Source: Streptomyces xanthophaeus
Lineage (GTDB): Bacteria > Actinomycetota > Actinomycetes > Streptomycetales > Streptomycetaceae
Assembly: GCF_030440515.1 (NCBI RefSeq)
Contig: NZ_CP076543.1
Span: 7,541,001 to 7,605,000, forward strand
Direction of reading: 5' to 3'
DNA length: 64,000 nt
Shown: positions 7,494-15,747 of the stretch, one piece after another
How positions within the stretch are numbered: the first letter of the stretch is position 1
Layout of the letters: every line of letters begins with the position of its first letter
The notes under the pieces: model-generated
Told to the model about the DNA's origin: nothing
Seen by the model: the letters and a program-made list of their open reading frames with translations, nothing else
The model's database searches: none
Made by a program: the position numbers and the translations under genes

Positions 7494-9113
7494 TCAGAGC
7501 CGCTGCGGAGGCTGCGTCCGCCAGAACGCGCAACTGTGGTCCGCCCCGAAGGACGTGGTCGTCCGCGTCGCCGCCGGGTCCAGGGTGAGCACCGTGGCAT
7601 CTCCGTCTCCGGCTCCGGCTCCGGTCGGCGGCCACGGGGTCTGGCCCGCCACCACAGGGGCGCCGAAGCGGGCGAACGCCGCCCAGTAGCGCTTCATCCG
7701 GTTCCCGAGCGTGACCTGCACCGGCGTCAGCGGGCGCTCGCCCATCGTGAAGTCGTGCAGATAGGCCAGCTCCGCACTGTGCGCGTTCGACTCGTCCAGG
7801 CCCGGCACCTGCGCGCCCGCCAGCGTCGGCGACCGCGGGTCGTCGAACTCGTAGACGTACGTCGGCACCTGGGCCGCGAACAGCTGCGCCGTCCACGCGG
7901 TGTGGCACGCGAAGGTCGAGTCCGTCATGACCGCGGACAGCGCCAGATACGGCGAGCCGTACTTCGCCACCGGATAGCGCGCCAGCACCTCGGGCCCGGC
8001 CGCCCCGTGACCGGCCAGGATCTGCGCCGTGTACTGCTCGGCGGTCAGGTACGGCTGCGTCAGCGCCACGAAGAAGCGGGCCTCGGAGCGGGTGCTCCCG
8101 ATCAGCACCGGCACCTTGTTCCACGCACCCCTCCCGATGGCCTGCGCGGGAGCGACCGGCAGCAGCCCGTCACCGGAGGCCGGACCGCGCGTGGGCAGCG
8201 TACGGGCCGCCTCGACCAGCGCCGCCCCGGAGGCGGCACGCAGGCACGCGGCCACCCCGGCGGAAGCGGTGCAGCCCGCCCGCTCGGCGAAGGACCGCGC
8301 CTGTTGCTCGGCGTCCGCGCTGTCCGGCGTACCCAGCAGCGTGCACGGACCGCTCTGCAGCACGGCCCGGTGGAAGAGGCCGGCGGCCGGCGGGGCGGCC
8401 AGCAGCGCGCAGACGGAACCGCTGCCCGCAGACTGCCCGGAGATCGTGACGCTGCCCGGATTCCCGCCGAACGCGCCGATGTTCTCCCGGGTCCAGCGCA
8501 GCGCCGCGAGCTGGTCCATCAGCCCGAAGGACCCGGAGCGCAGGGCGTTCTCCCGGCCGAGCTCGGGCAGCGCGAGATAGCCGAGCTGCCCCAGCCGGTA
8601 GTTGATGCTGACCACCACGCTCTGCGTGAGGTCGGCCATGGTCCGCCCGCCGAACTGGGTGCCCGTCCCCTGGCTGTACGCACCCCCGTGCATCCAGACG
8701 ATCACCGGGAGCCGGGCTCCGGGGCGGGCGGTCCGGGGCCGGTACACGTCCAGGTACAGGCAGTCCTCGCTGACGGCCGCCGGATCGCTCAGGCCGAAGG
8801 GCGAGAACTGCAGGCACGCGGGGGACTGCCGGGTGGCCTCGCGCACCCCGTGCCACCCGGGCGCGGGCGCGGGGGCCCGTAGCCGCGCGTCCCCGACCGG
8901 GGGAGCGGCGTAGGGGACGCCGAGGAACTCCTGCGCGCCGTCGCGGGACTGGCCGCGCAGGGCGCCCTGCGCGACGGTGACCACCGGGTGCGGTGATCCG
9001 CCGGACGGCGCCGCCGTCGCCGCGGGTGGTGCGGAGCCGAGCACTGCGATCAGGGCAAGTGCCGTACCGAGCAGGGCTCTTGCCGAGGGCAGCCGTCTTC
9101 CGGGCCTCTTCAT
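7494..9113 (-). CDS. Secreted type-B carboxylesterase
   Basis: 539 residues, alpha/beta-hydrolase of the carboxylesterase type B family, hydrolysing carboxylic esters outside the cell. The signal peptide (RRLPSARALLGTALALIAVL... to about residue 35) is followed by EFLGVPYAAPPVG, EDCLYLDVYRP, the oxyanion motif WMHGGAYSQGTG, and the nucleophile elbow GQSAGSGSV (Ser about residue 218). The catalytic Glu (RSEARFF region) and the late His (ELAYLHDF is near the expected place) complete the fold. Start ATG at 9113 with GGAGGA. It is the lower gene of a leftward group (MFS, SurE, esterase) but has its own 131-base gap with a tandem repeat. A paralogue, intracellular by sequence, lies at 12991. Confidence 0.9.
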   Translation of the reverse strand: MKRPGRRLPSARALLGTALALIAVLGSAPPAATAAPSGGSPHPVVTVAQGALRGQSRDGAQEFLGVPYAAPPVGDARLRAPAPAPGWHGVREATRQSPACLQFSPFGLSDPAAVSEDCLYLDVYRPRTARPGARLPVIVWMHGGAYSQGTGTQFGGRTMADLTQSVVVSINYRLGQLGYLALPELGRENALRSGSFGLMDQLAALRWTRENIGAFGGNPGSVTISGQSAGSGSVCALLAAPPAAGLFHRAVLQSGPCTLLGTPDSADAEQQARSFAERAGCTASAGVAACLRAASGAALVEAARTLPTRGPASGDGLLPVAPAQAIGRGAWNKVPVLIGSTRSEARFFVALTQPYLTAEQYTAQILAGHGAAGPEVLARYPVAKYGSPYLALSAVMTDSTFACHTAWTAQLFAAQVPTYVYEFDDPRSPTLAGAQVPGLDESNAHSAELAYLHDFTMGERPLTPVQVTLGNRMKRYWAAFARFGAPVVAGQTPWPPTGAGAGDGDATVLTLDPAATRTTTSFGADHSCAFWRTQPPQRL

Positions 9114-9147
9114 CCGTCCTCCTGGAGTGTCGCCGGTGCGTGCCGAT

Positions 9148-9192
9148 GTCGTGCCGGGGTGGATCCGGTGTCGTGCCGGGGGTGGATCCGGC
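9148..9192. repeat. Tandem 22/23-bp repeat between surE-like and esterase genes
   Basis: Two copies of a unit starting GTCGTGCCGGGG and ending TGGATCCGG, at 9148-9169 and 9170-9192, differing by one inserted G and the final base. It lies 35-79 bases upstream of the esterase start, in its promoter region. Confidence 0.6.
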
Positions 9193-9244
9193 CCTGTCCG
9201 GCCGGGGCGGAGCGGGGTGCGGGCCCCGCCCCGGCCGGGACCCG

Positions 9245-10150
9245 TCAGGGGCGGAGCCCGGCGATCAGTGCGGAGGTCACGGCCTGGTCGGCCGGCCCGG
9301 TGTTCCAGTCGGCGTTCATCGGGCTGACGGCGATCCGGCCGGCGGTCACGGCCTCGACGTCACCACCCTTGGCGGCGGGCCGCAGGTCGACCTTGACGGT
9401 CACCTTCCACGTGCCGTCGCCCGCGTCGGTGAAGTCCGGTTCGAGCAGGGTCTGCGGATCCTGGAAGGTCGAGGACACTCCCGCGGCCGTTCCCCTGCCG
9501 TCCGCGCCGACCACCGGGTGGTTGACGTTGAGGCCGACGCCCTGGGGCAGCAGCGGGCCGGACCGGGCCCGTGCCCGCAGCCGGTCGATCAGCTTGACCG
9601 CGAAGTCGAGCGTCGGACCCATGGCGTTGACCGTGGTGACGGGGTCGGGCGCGGTGACGCCGCCGGTGCTCAGCGCGATGGACGGTACGCCGTGCTCCAG
9701 CCCGGCGACGGCGCCGCCGACCGTACCGGAGTGGGTGGCGAGACCGGCCACGTTGGGGCCGAAGTTGGTGCCCGAGACGACCAGGTCGGGGGCGTTCCCG
9801 GCGAAGACCTCGGCCAGCCCGAAGGCGACGGAGTCGCCGGGGGTGCCGTCGACGGCCCAGACCTTCGGCTCGGGGTGCTTCACCGTGATCGACGGCCCGC
9901 TCAGCATCTTCGTACCGGTGCCGCTCTGGTTGGTGAGCGGGGCGACGATCGTGACGTCGTGCCCGGCGGCGGTCAGCCGCTCGAAGGCCTTGCGGATGCC
10001 CGGGGCGTTGTAGCCGTCGTCGTTGGTGAGCAGGATCCGCAACGGGCCGGCGGGCGCGGTCTGCGGCGCGGCGACCGCCGGGGCCGTGCCGGCCAGGGCC
10101 GGCGTGCACAGCAGCAGCGCGGCCAGCGGCAGAACTCGCTTGCGTCTCAC
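9245..10150 (-). CDS. surE: Secreted SurE-family 5'/3'-nucleotidase
   Basis: 301 residues. The SurE acid-phosphatase signature begins LRILLTNDDGYNAPGI (metal-binding DD at about residues 45-46), followed by VVSGTNFGPNVAGLATHSGTVGGA, which carries the conserved Asn and Ser of the metal site. Cytosolic SurE lacks a leader, but here a clear Sec signal (RRKRVLPLAALLLCTPALAG) precedes it, so it should act outside the cell on nucleotides or other phosphate esters. GTG at 10150 is chosen because AAGGAG lies seven bases upstream; the longer open frame is antisense to the MFS gene. A 13-bp hairpin separates it from the MFS transporter. Confidence 0.9.
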   Translation of the reverse strand: MRRKRVLPLAALLLCTPALAGTAPAVAAPQTAPAGPLRILLTNDDGYNAPGIRKAFERLTAAGHDVTIVAPLTNQSGTGTKMLSGPSITVKHPEPKVWAVDGTPGDSVAFGLAEVFAGNAPDLVVSGTNFGPNVAGLATHSGTVGGAVAGLEHGVPSIALSTGGVTAPDPVTTVNAMGPTLDFAVKLIDRLRARARSGPLLPQGVGLNVNHPVVGADGRGTAAGVSSTFQDPQTLLEPDFTDAGDGTWKVTVKVDLRPAAKGGDVEAVTAGRIAVSPMNADWNTGPADQAVTSALIAGLRP

Positions 10151-10200
10151 AGGGTTGCTCCTTGGGAGGGGAGGGAGTCGAGGGTGGGCAGGGGTGGGAC

Positions 10201-10234
10201 CGGCGGGCGCACGACCCTCGGCGTGCGCCCGCCG
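10201..10234 (-). terminator. Hairpin between the MFS and SurE genes
   Basis: Arms 10201-10213 and 10222-10234 are exact 13-base complements with an 8-base loop. The site lies downstream of the MFS stop (10267) on the minus strand and before the SurE start. Confidence 0.6.
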
Positions 10235-10266
10235 GAGCTGCGGACGGGCGGGCCCGGGGGAGGGGG

Positions 10267-11520
10267 TCAGCGCACGCTGCGGATCGGGAGGATGGCGAGC
10301 GCGCCGACCAGCGAGAGGGCCCCGCCGGCGAGGAAGAGCGGGGTGTAGCCGCCCAGGCCGGTGACGACGGCCGAGGCGACGAACGGGGCGATGATCTGCG
10401 GCCCGGCGTTCGCGATGTTGAGGACGCCCATGTCGCGGGCGGCGTCCTCGGCCCGCGGGAGGACCAGCGTGACGAGCGCGGTGTCGACGGCCATGAAGCA
10501 GCCGAAGGCGAGCCCGTTGAGCGCGCTGAAGACGAGCATGCCGGTCCAGGTCGGGCTGATCACGGGGACCACCATGACGAGCCCGGCGAGGGCCGCCGAC
10601 ACGCCGACGAACACCTTGCGGCGGTTCCAGCGGTCGGACAGCAGACCGCCCACGACGGTGGAGACGGCCATCGCGACCATCGACACCGGGGTGAGGACGG
10701 CCATCGCGGCGGGCGGGGTCAGTCCCTCGGGCAGCGAGATGTGGTCGCCGAGGATGTACAGCTGATAACCGACGACGGAGAAGTAGCCGAGGACCATCAG
10801 GGCCCGGCCGATGAAGGCCCACCGGAAGTCGTGGTTGGCCAGGGCCGAGAGGAACGCGGCCAGTTGGGCGCCTTTGGGTCGGGCGGGAGCCTCGGCGGCG
10901 GGCTCGGTGCGCGGGACGTCCCGGCAGAAGACGCTGAGCAGCAGGGCGGACCCGGCGACGACGGCGCCGAGGACGAGGTAGCCGGTGCGCAGCTGGTCCG
11001 CGGTCTGGGAGGCGATGAGCACGCCGGCCGTACCGCCGATGGGCAGGCCGAGCCCGACCAGCGCGGACGCGGTGCCCCGGCGGGCGGCGGGGATCCGGTC
11101 GGGCACGATCGCGGTGACCGCCGCCTGGAAGACGTTCATCGTCGCCTGGATGAGACACCAGCCGATGCCGACGAGCAGCGCGGTGGTCGCGCTGCCGAGG
11201 GCGGCGAGAAGGGCGAGCGAGGCCAGGCCGCCGCCGATGATCCACGGGTTGCGGCGCCCGCTGCGGTCGGAGAGGGCGCCGGCGATGGGGTTGAAGGCGG
11301 TGGCGAAGACCGCGCTGACGCCGCCGATCAGGCCGAGTACGGCGACCTTGTCGTCAGGGGCGATCGCGGCGACCTGGGTGGGCAGCAGGACGGAGCCGAC
11401 GCCCATGTAGAGCGCCATCATCGCCGAGTTGGCGACCAGCAGGAGGGGCAGGAGAGCTCGCCGGGGGGCGGGCTCCCCGGTCGGGGGTACGGACGGTTCG
11501 ACGACTTCGGGCGTGGCCAT
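10267..11520 (-). CDS. MFS transporter
   Basis: 417 residues with about twelve hydrophobic segments, including LLLVANSAMMALYMGVGSVL and the loop-2 type motif GALSDRSGRRNPWIIGG (about residues 75-90) repeated in weaker form as GGLLSDRWNRRKVFVG in the second half. This is typical of sugar or glycoside permease-like MFS proteins. Start ATG at 11520 after GAGGAG; the longer frame adds a basic, non-conserved tail. A GTTACACGTGTCAC palindrome lies 127 bases upstream (11647-11660), close to the sites near the LacI gene and the hydrolase at 18938, so control by the LacI protein encoded at 14686 is likely. The transported compound is unknown. Confidence 0.88.
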   Translation of the reverse strand: MATPEVVEPSVPPTGEPAPRRALLPLLLVANSAMMALYMGVGSVLLPTQVAAIAPDDKVAVLGLIGGVSAVFATAFNPIAGALSDRSGRRNPWIIGGGLASLALLAALGSATTALLVGIGWCLIQATMNVFQAAVTAIVPDRIPAARRGTASALVGLGLPIGGTAGVLIASQTADQLRTGYLVLGAVVAGSALLLSVFCRDVPRTEPAAEAPARPKGAQLAAFLSALANHDFRWAFIGRALMVLGYFSVVGYQLYILGDHISLPEGLTPPAAMAVLTPVSMVAMAVSTVVGGLLSDRWNRRKVFVGVSAALAGLVMVVPVISPTWTGMLVFSALNGLAFGCFMAVDTALVTLVLPRAEDAARDMGVLNIANAGPQIIAPFVASAVVTGLGGYTPLFLAGGALSLVGALAILPIRSVR

Positions 11521-12134
11521 GACGACTCCTCGGGGGACGGAGCGGGGAGGTGGCGTGCGAGGGAGAGAGGGGCGGCCCATGAACGGGCGCGGGACGGCGT
11601 CGCCGTCGGGACGTGCGGTGGCGGACGCCGTTCGTAACGTGATGTTGTTACACGTGTCACCAAGTGCGGTGGACACTGTGTAGCACCCATTTCCGGGCTC
11701 CGCCAGGTCCTACGGCGCGTCGTTGTGCAGATCGTGACCGTCGGGGGAGTTCGGGGTGGCATGACGTGTAACCACCCTGTCGCGGCCATCGGACGCGGTA
11801 GATGTGTCGAGAAACCCTCTTGCTCTTGTGGCGGTCGTGACGCATCGGCAATACTCCGTGCCGCACCGCGACGATCCTGTCGCCGACGGGCTTCCCACCC
11901 GCCCCGGCGTCGCCGGGTGCCGTGCGCCGGCCGCCGTGTTCCCGTGGCTGCCGGCCGCACCTCGATGCCGTATCCCGCAGACGTGCCCGATGCCTACCCC
12001 GAAGACGTGCCCCATGGCGTCCCCCATGGCGTCTTCCGAGGGCGTTCCCCGGCGCCCTCCCTCGCGTTCCACCGTCCCGTGCCTGCTCTCCGCGTGCCCC
12101 CACCGCCTGGGGAGACGACCGTGAAAGGCCCGCC
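11521..12134. other. Non-coding interval between divergent MFS and PAP2 genes
   Basis: 614 bases. It contains the operator at 11647-11660 and a second half-site ACGTGTAAC at 11764-11772. Further right is a C-rich stretch with two near copies of CCCCATGGCGTC (about 12010-12032). Open frames on both strands lack Streptomyces codon bias and are not accepted as genes. Confidence 0.5.
11647..11660. promoter_or_regulatory. LacI-type operator upstream of the MFS gene
   Basis: GTTACACGTGTCAC differs by one base from the palindrome GTTACACGTGTAAC. Related copies lie at 14580-14593, 20010-20023 and 20087-20100, and a half-site at 11764-11772. Confidence 0.55.
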
Positions 12135-12878
12135 ATGTTCCCCTCGCCCTCCTTCGTGCCACCGTCCCGGCCGCCCCTGCCGGTCCGCCCGCCCCGGCAT
12201 CACCTTCCGGCGGCCCCGCCGCGTCATGCGCTCGGCCTCGGCGTCGCCCTCCTGGTCCTCGCGCTGCTGGCCGGGTTGCTGCTCCGGCTCGACCGGCGGC
12301 CCTTCTTCCAGGGGTTCGACGACCGGTGGGCGGCCTCGGTGAACGACTCCGCCGCCGCGGGATCCCCCGGCGGTGACGGCCTGGGCGGCTTCACCACCGT
12401 CCTCGACCGGCTCGGCGGCCCGCTCGGCATGGTCCTGCCGCTGCTGGTGATCGGCTGCCTGTGCGTCTACGGCCGCTGGCGCTCGGGGCTGTTCGTCTTC
12501 ACGGTCACCGTGGTCGCCAACCTCGTCGTGCTCCTGCCGCTCAAGCAGCTGGCCGACCGGCCGCGTCCGCCGCACCCGCTGGTGCTGGTCAACGACGGCT
12601 CGTACCCGTCCGGGCAGGTGTTCAGCGCGGTGACGCTGGTGATCGCCGTTGCGGTGGTGGTGTTCCCGCCGCGTGCGCGACGCTGGTGGTGGGCGTTCGG
12701 AGCCTCGTACGTCCTCGCCATGATGGGCAGCCGGACCTGGCTCCATGCCCAGTGGCTCAGCGACACCGTCGCCGGCGCCCTCGTCGGCGTCGGAACCTGC
12801 CTCGTCCTGTGGCGGGCCTTCGCTCCGCTGCTGGAGACGGAGTCGGAGCGGATGGCCTCGAACAGCCTGTGGCTGTGA
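12135..12878 (+). CDS. PAP2-family membrane phosphatase (copy 1)
   Basis: 247 residues; lipid- or pyrophosphate-phosphatase of the PAP2 superfamily. About five to six hydrophobic segments. The three phosphatase motifs are present in partly altered form: KQLADRPRP (motif 1, about 137-145), SYPSGQ (motif 2, where the usual PSGH has Gln for His) and SRTWLHAQWLSDTVAG (motif 3, with catalytic His). Replacement of the motif 2 His may lower activity. A close paralogue with intact motif 2 lies at 18061. The ATG at 12135 has a weak AAAGG ribosome site. Confidence 0.85.
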   Translation: MFPSPSFVPPSRPPLPVRPPRHHLPAAPPRHALGLGVALLVLALLAGLLLRLDRRPFFQGFDDRWAASVNDSAAAGSPGGDGLGGFTTVLDRLGGPLGMVLPLLVIGCLCVYGRWRSGLFVFTVTVVANLVVLLPLKQLADRPRPPHPLVLVNDGSYPSGQVFSAVTLVIAVAVVVFPPRARRWWWAFGASYVLAMMGSRTWLHAQWLSDTVAGALVGVGTCLVLWRAFAPLLETESERMASNSLWL

Positions 12879-12912
12879 GGCATCACCCCGGAGCTCAGAT
12901 TATTGAGCGACG

Positions 12913-12940
12913 TTGACGTTCGACAAATTCACGCCATACT
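12913..12940 (+). promoter_or_regulatory. Promoter of the esterase gene, twin of the salicylate-operon promoter
   Basis: TTGACG (12913-12918), 16 bases, CATACT (12935-12940). The spacer contains CGACAAATTC. The promoter at 20648-20675 has the same -35, the same spacing, CATACC and a matching CGCCAAATATTC spacer. Confidence 0.6.
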
Positions 12941-12990
12941 CTCGGTCGGCGGCGTGCATCCCGCGCGCGGCAGCGAGGAAGGAACGGCTC

Positions 12991-14583
12991 ATGCCTCACC
13001 CCCCAGGCCAGGACCCGACGGTGGTGGACCTGCCCGCAGGCCGCCTGCGCGGCGCGATCGAGGGCGGGCTCACCGTCTTCCGGGCCGTGCCCTACGCCGC
13101 CCCGCCGGTCGGTGACCTGCGCTGGAGGCCCGCGCGGCCGCACGCCGGCTGGAGCGGCACGCGGGATGCCACCGCCGACGGTCCGAGCGCGCCGCAGATG
13201 TACATGGAGGGCGGTGACCCGGTGCTCGGCGGGCACGGGTCGCCCCCCTTCGACGAGGACTGCCTGACCCTGAACCTCTGGACGCCCGCCGTCGACGACG
13301 GCCGGCGCCCGGTCCTGGTCTGGATCCACGGCGGCGGCTTCGTGTCCGGCTCCGGATCGCTGCCCGGCTACTCGGGCGAGACCTTCGCGCGCGACGGCGA
13401 CCTCGTCGTCGTGAGCATCAACTACCGCATCGGGCCCCTCGGTTACCTCTACCCCGGTGACGGGGAAGGCGGTCAGGGGGACGAGGGCGGCGCGGCCGAC
13501 GAGGCCGGCGAGGGCGGCGAGGGCGGCGGGGGAGGCAACTTCTGGCTCACCGACCAGCTCGCCGCCCTGCGCTGGGTGAAGGAGAACATCGCCTCCTTCG
13601 GCGGTGATCCGGACTGCATCACGGTCGCCGGGCAGTCCGGCGGGGCGGTGTCCACCGCCGCCCTCGCCGGCCACCCGCAGACCGAGGGCCTGATCCGGCG
13701 GGTGATCCTGCAGAGCCCGCCCTTCGGTCTGGACCTCCCCGGCCCGGCGGCGTACCTGGAGCGCACCGCCGCCTACCTGGAGCTGGCCGGGGCCAAGAAC
13801 CTGGCGGAGCTGCGTACGCTGCCGTGGCCCGAGCTGATCGGCGCCGGCGCCGGGCTGTTCGCGCAGACCATGCGGTGGGGGTACTGGCCGACACCCTTCC
13901 TGCCCGTGATCGACGGAGTGACCCTCTGCGACCACCCCGCCGAGGCCCTGCTGAGCGGGGCCGCGGCCGAGGTCGACGTCATGATCGGCTGGACGCGGGA
14001 GGAGGCCAACTTCGGCTTCGCCCTCGACGAGGGGTACGCCGCCGCCACCCGGCAGCAGGTCACCGACCGGATCGCGGAGACCTTCGGGAGCGAAGCCGCG
14101 GAGGGCGTGTACGCCGCGTACGAGCGGGCCCGGCCCGGAGCCCGCCCCGCCGACGTCCTGATGGACCTCATCACGGACGAGCTCTTCCGGGTGCCGGCGG
14201 TTCGGCTGGCCGAGGCGCGCGGAGAGACGGGCAGCCCTGTATGGGCCTACCAGTTCGACCTGCCCACCCCGGCGTACGAGGGCCGGCTCGGCGCCGCGCA
14301 CTGCCTCGAACTCCCCTTCGTCTTCGACAACTTCGACCAGTGGTCGCACGCGCCCTTCCTGGCCGGCCTCGCCCCCGCCGTCCGTGACGGCCTCGCGTAC
14401 GCCATGCACCGGGCCTGGATCGCCTTCGTCCGCACCGGCGACCCCAACCATCCCGACCTGCCGCAGTGGCGGCCGTACGACACACGCACCCGCACCACGA
14501 TGCGCTTCGACTCGGTCGTGACCGCCCTCGACGACCTCGCGGGAGCCTCCAGGCTCCTGCACACCCCCGCCCCCTTGATTTAA
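12991..14583 (+). CDS. Carboxylesterase type B, with acidic Gly-rich insertion
   Basis: 530 residues, no signal peptide, so probably cytoplasmic. Type-B esterase marks: FRAVPYAAPPVGDLRW, EDCLTLNLWTP, oxyanion WIHGGGFVSGSG, nucleophile elbow GQSGGAVST (Ser about residue 214), Glu in WTREEANFGF and His in GAAHCLELPFVFDN. Between GYLYPG and NFWLTDQLAALRW there is a low-complexity Gly/Glu/Asp insertion of about 28 residues (nt 13455-13540) that the paralogue at 7494 lacks. Start ATG 12991 follows GAGGAAGGAA; the upstream in-frame extension covers the promoter. The gene is followed by a LacI regulator, whose operator overlaps the stop codon. The shared promoter suggests it supplies an acid such as salicylate from its ester (inference). 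Confidence 0.9.
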   Translation: MPHPPGQDPTVVDLPAGRLRGAIEGGLTVFRAVPYAAPPVGDLRWRPARPHAGWSGTRDATADGPSAPQMYMEGGDPVLGGHGSPPFDEDCLTLNLWTPAVDDGRRPVLVWIHGGGFVSGSGSLPGYSGETFARDGDLVVVSINYRIGPLGYLYPGDGEGGQGDEGGAADEAGEGGEGGGGGNFWLTDQLAALRWVKENIASFGGDPDCITVAGQSGGAVSTAALAGHPQTEGLIRRVILQSPPFGLDLPGPAAYLERTAAYLELAGAKNLAELRTLPWPELIGAGAGLFAQTMRWGYWPTPFLPVIDGVTLCDHPAEALLSGAAAEVDVMIGWTREEANFGFALDEGYAAATRQQVTDRIAETFGSEAAEGVYAAYERARPGARPADVLMDLITDELFRVPAVRLAEARGETGSPVWAYQFDLPTPAYEGRLGAAHCLELPFVFDNFDQWSHAPFLAGLAPAVRDGLAYAMHRAWIAFVRTGDPNHPDLPQWRPYDTRTRTTMRFDSVVTALDDLAGASRLLHTPAPLI

Positions 14584-14593
14584 CTCGTGTAAC
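14580..14593. promoter_or_regulatory. LacI-type operator, probable autoregulatory site
   Basis: TTAACTCGTGTAAC matches GTTACACGTGTAAC at 11 of 14 bases, with the right half CGTGTAAC intact. It spans the esterase stop and lies 93 bases before the LacI gene. Confidence 0.5.
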
Positions 14594-14685
14594 CTGAGAA
14601 GGAAGGAGTCACCCGAACGAAGCCGGTGCGCACACCGGGGCCGATCGGATGCCCGGCCCGAGCAGAAGGAGCGTCGAGGGACGTC

Positions 14686-15693
14686 ATGACCAGAGACACA
14701 CACGTCCCCGCATCGATCACCAGCGCCGACGTGGCCCGCCTCGCCGGGGTGTCGCGTGCCACGGTCTCCTTCGTCCTGAACGACACCCAGGGTCACCGGG
14801 TGAGCGCCGGCACCCGTGCCCGGGTGCTGGACGCGGCCAAGCAGCTCGGCTACGTACCGCACGCGGCCGCCCGGTCCCTGCGCGCAGGCCGCAGCAACCT
14901 CGTCCTGATGCCCTCGTCGATCTCCGCGATCGGCCGCCTCGTCAGCGACTGGGTCGACGATCTGCACAGCGAGCTCGACCGCTACGGGTACACGGCTGTC
15001 CTGCATGCGGGCCGCTTCACCGACCCCCTCGACGCCGCCCGGGCCTGGGCCGAGCTGCGCCCCGCGGCCGTCGTCGCCCTGGACGGCGACCGCTTCACCG
15101 CCCAGGCGGCCGACGTACTGGTCCGGGCGGGGGTGCGGGGCCTGCTGGCGTTCGCGTCCCATCCCGTCCCGGGAGTGCACACCATCGACTTCGACCACAC
15201 CCGGATCGGGGTCACCGCGGCCGAGCACCTCATCGCGCGCGGCCGGACCCGGATCGGCGTCGTCATGCCCCAGGAACGCGGCCTCGGCACCCTCGCCGAG
15301 CCCCGCCTCGCGGGCGCCGAGTCGGTGGCGGCCCGGCGCATGGCCACCGTCACCCCGCTGGAACTGTCCTACACCCGGGAGTCCGCGAGCGCGCTCGCCC
15401 GGCGCTGGCGAAGCCTCGGCCTGGACGCCGCCTTCACCTACAACGACGAGTACGCGGCCCTGCTGCTGCACGCGCTGCAGGCCGAGGGCATCACCGTGCC
15501 CGACGAGGTCGCCCTGGTCGGCTGCGACGACCTCGTCCTCTCCACGCTCCAGCAGCCCGCACTCACCACGGTCCGGCTGGACATGCCGTCGGCCGCGCAG
15601 ATCGCGGACGCGGTGCACGAGCTGATCGAGACCGGCACGGCGGCGCCGGTGCCGGCCGTGCGGCCGGTCCTGGTCCACCGCCGGACGTCCTGA
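14686..15693 (+). CDS. LacI-family transcriptional regulator
   Basis: 335 residues. The N-terminal helix-turn-helix ITSADVARLAGVSRATVSFVLN (about residues 9-30) and hinge KQLGYVPHAAARSLRAGRS are typical LacI family; residues ~65-335 form the periplasmic-binding-like effector domain (NDEYAALLLHALQAEGI, ALVGCDDLVLSTLQQPALTTV). ATG 14686 follows GAGGGA. Its own operator-like site lies upstream, and near-copies stand before the MFS gene at 10267 and the hydrolase at 18938. It may therefore control uptake and ester cleavage of one group of compounds. The effector is unknown. Confidence 0.9.
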   Translation: MTRDTHVPASITSADVARLAGVSRATVSFVLNDTQGHRVSAGTRARVLDAAKQLGYVPHAAARSLRAGRSNLVLMPSSISAIGRLVSDWVDDLHSELDRYGYTAVLHAGRFTDPLDAARAWAELRPAAVVALDGDRFTAQAADVLVRAGVRGLLAFASHPVPGVHTIDFDHTRIGVTAAEHLIARGRTRIGVVMPQERGLGTLAEPRLAGAESVAARRMATVTPLELSYTRESASALARRWRSLGLDAAFTYNDEYAALLLHALQAEGITVPDEVALVGCDDLVLSTLQQPALTTVRLDMPSAAQIADAVHELIETGTAAPVPAVRPVLVHRRTS

Positions 15694-15747
15694 CCTCCTG
15701 GCCCGCTGACCTCGTGACGTCTTGACCGCCTGGCCTGCCGGCCCCCG

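Noticed and set aside
11710..12162. Minus-strand frame with repeated GDAMG-like residues
   Set aside because: Encoded by a C-rich repetitive stretch; codon bias absent.
12895..15678. Very long minus-strand open frame across the esterase and LacI genes
   Set aside because: It is antisense to two well-supported genes, has low-complexity Gly/Arg/Val content and no family resemblance. High GC alone makes such frames open.
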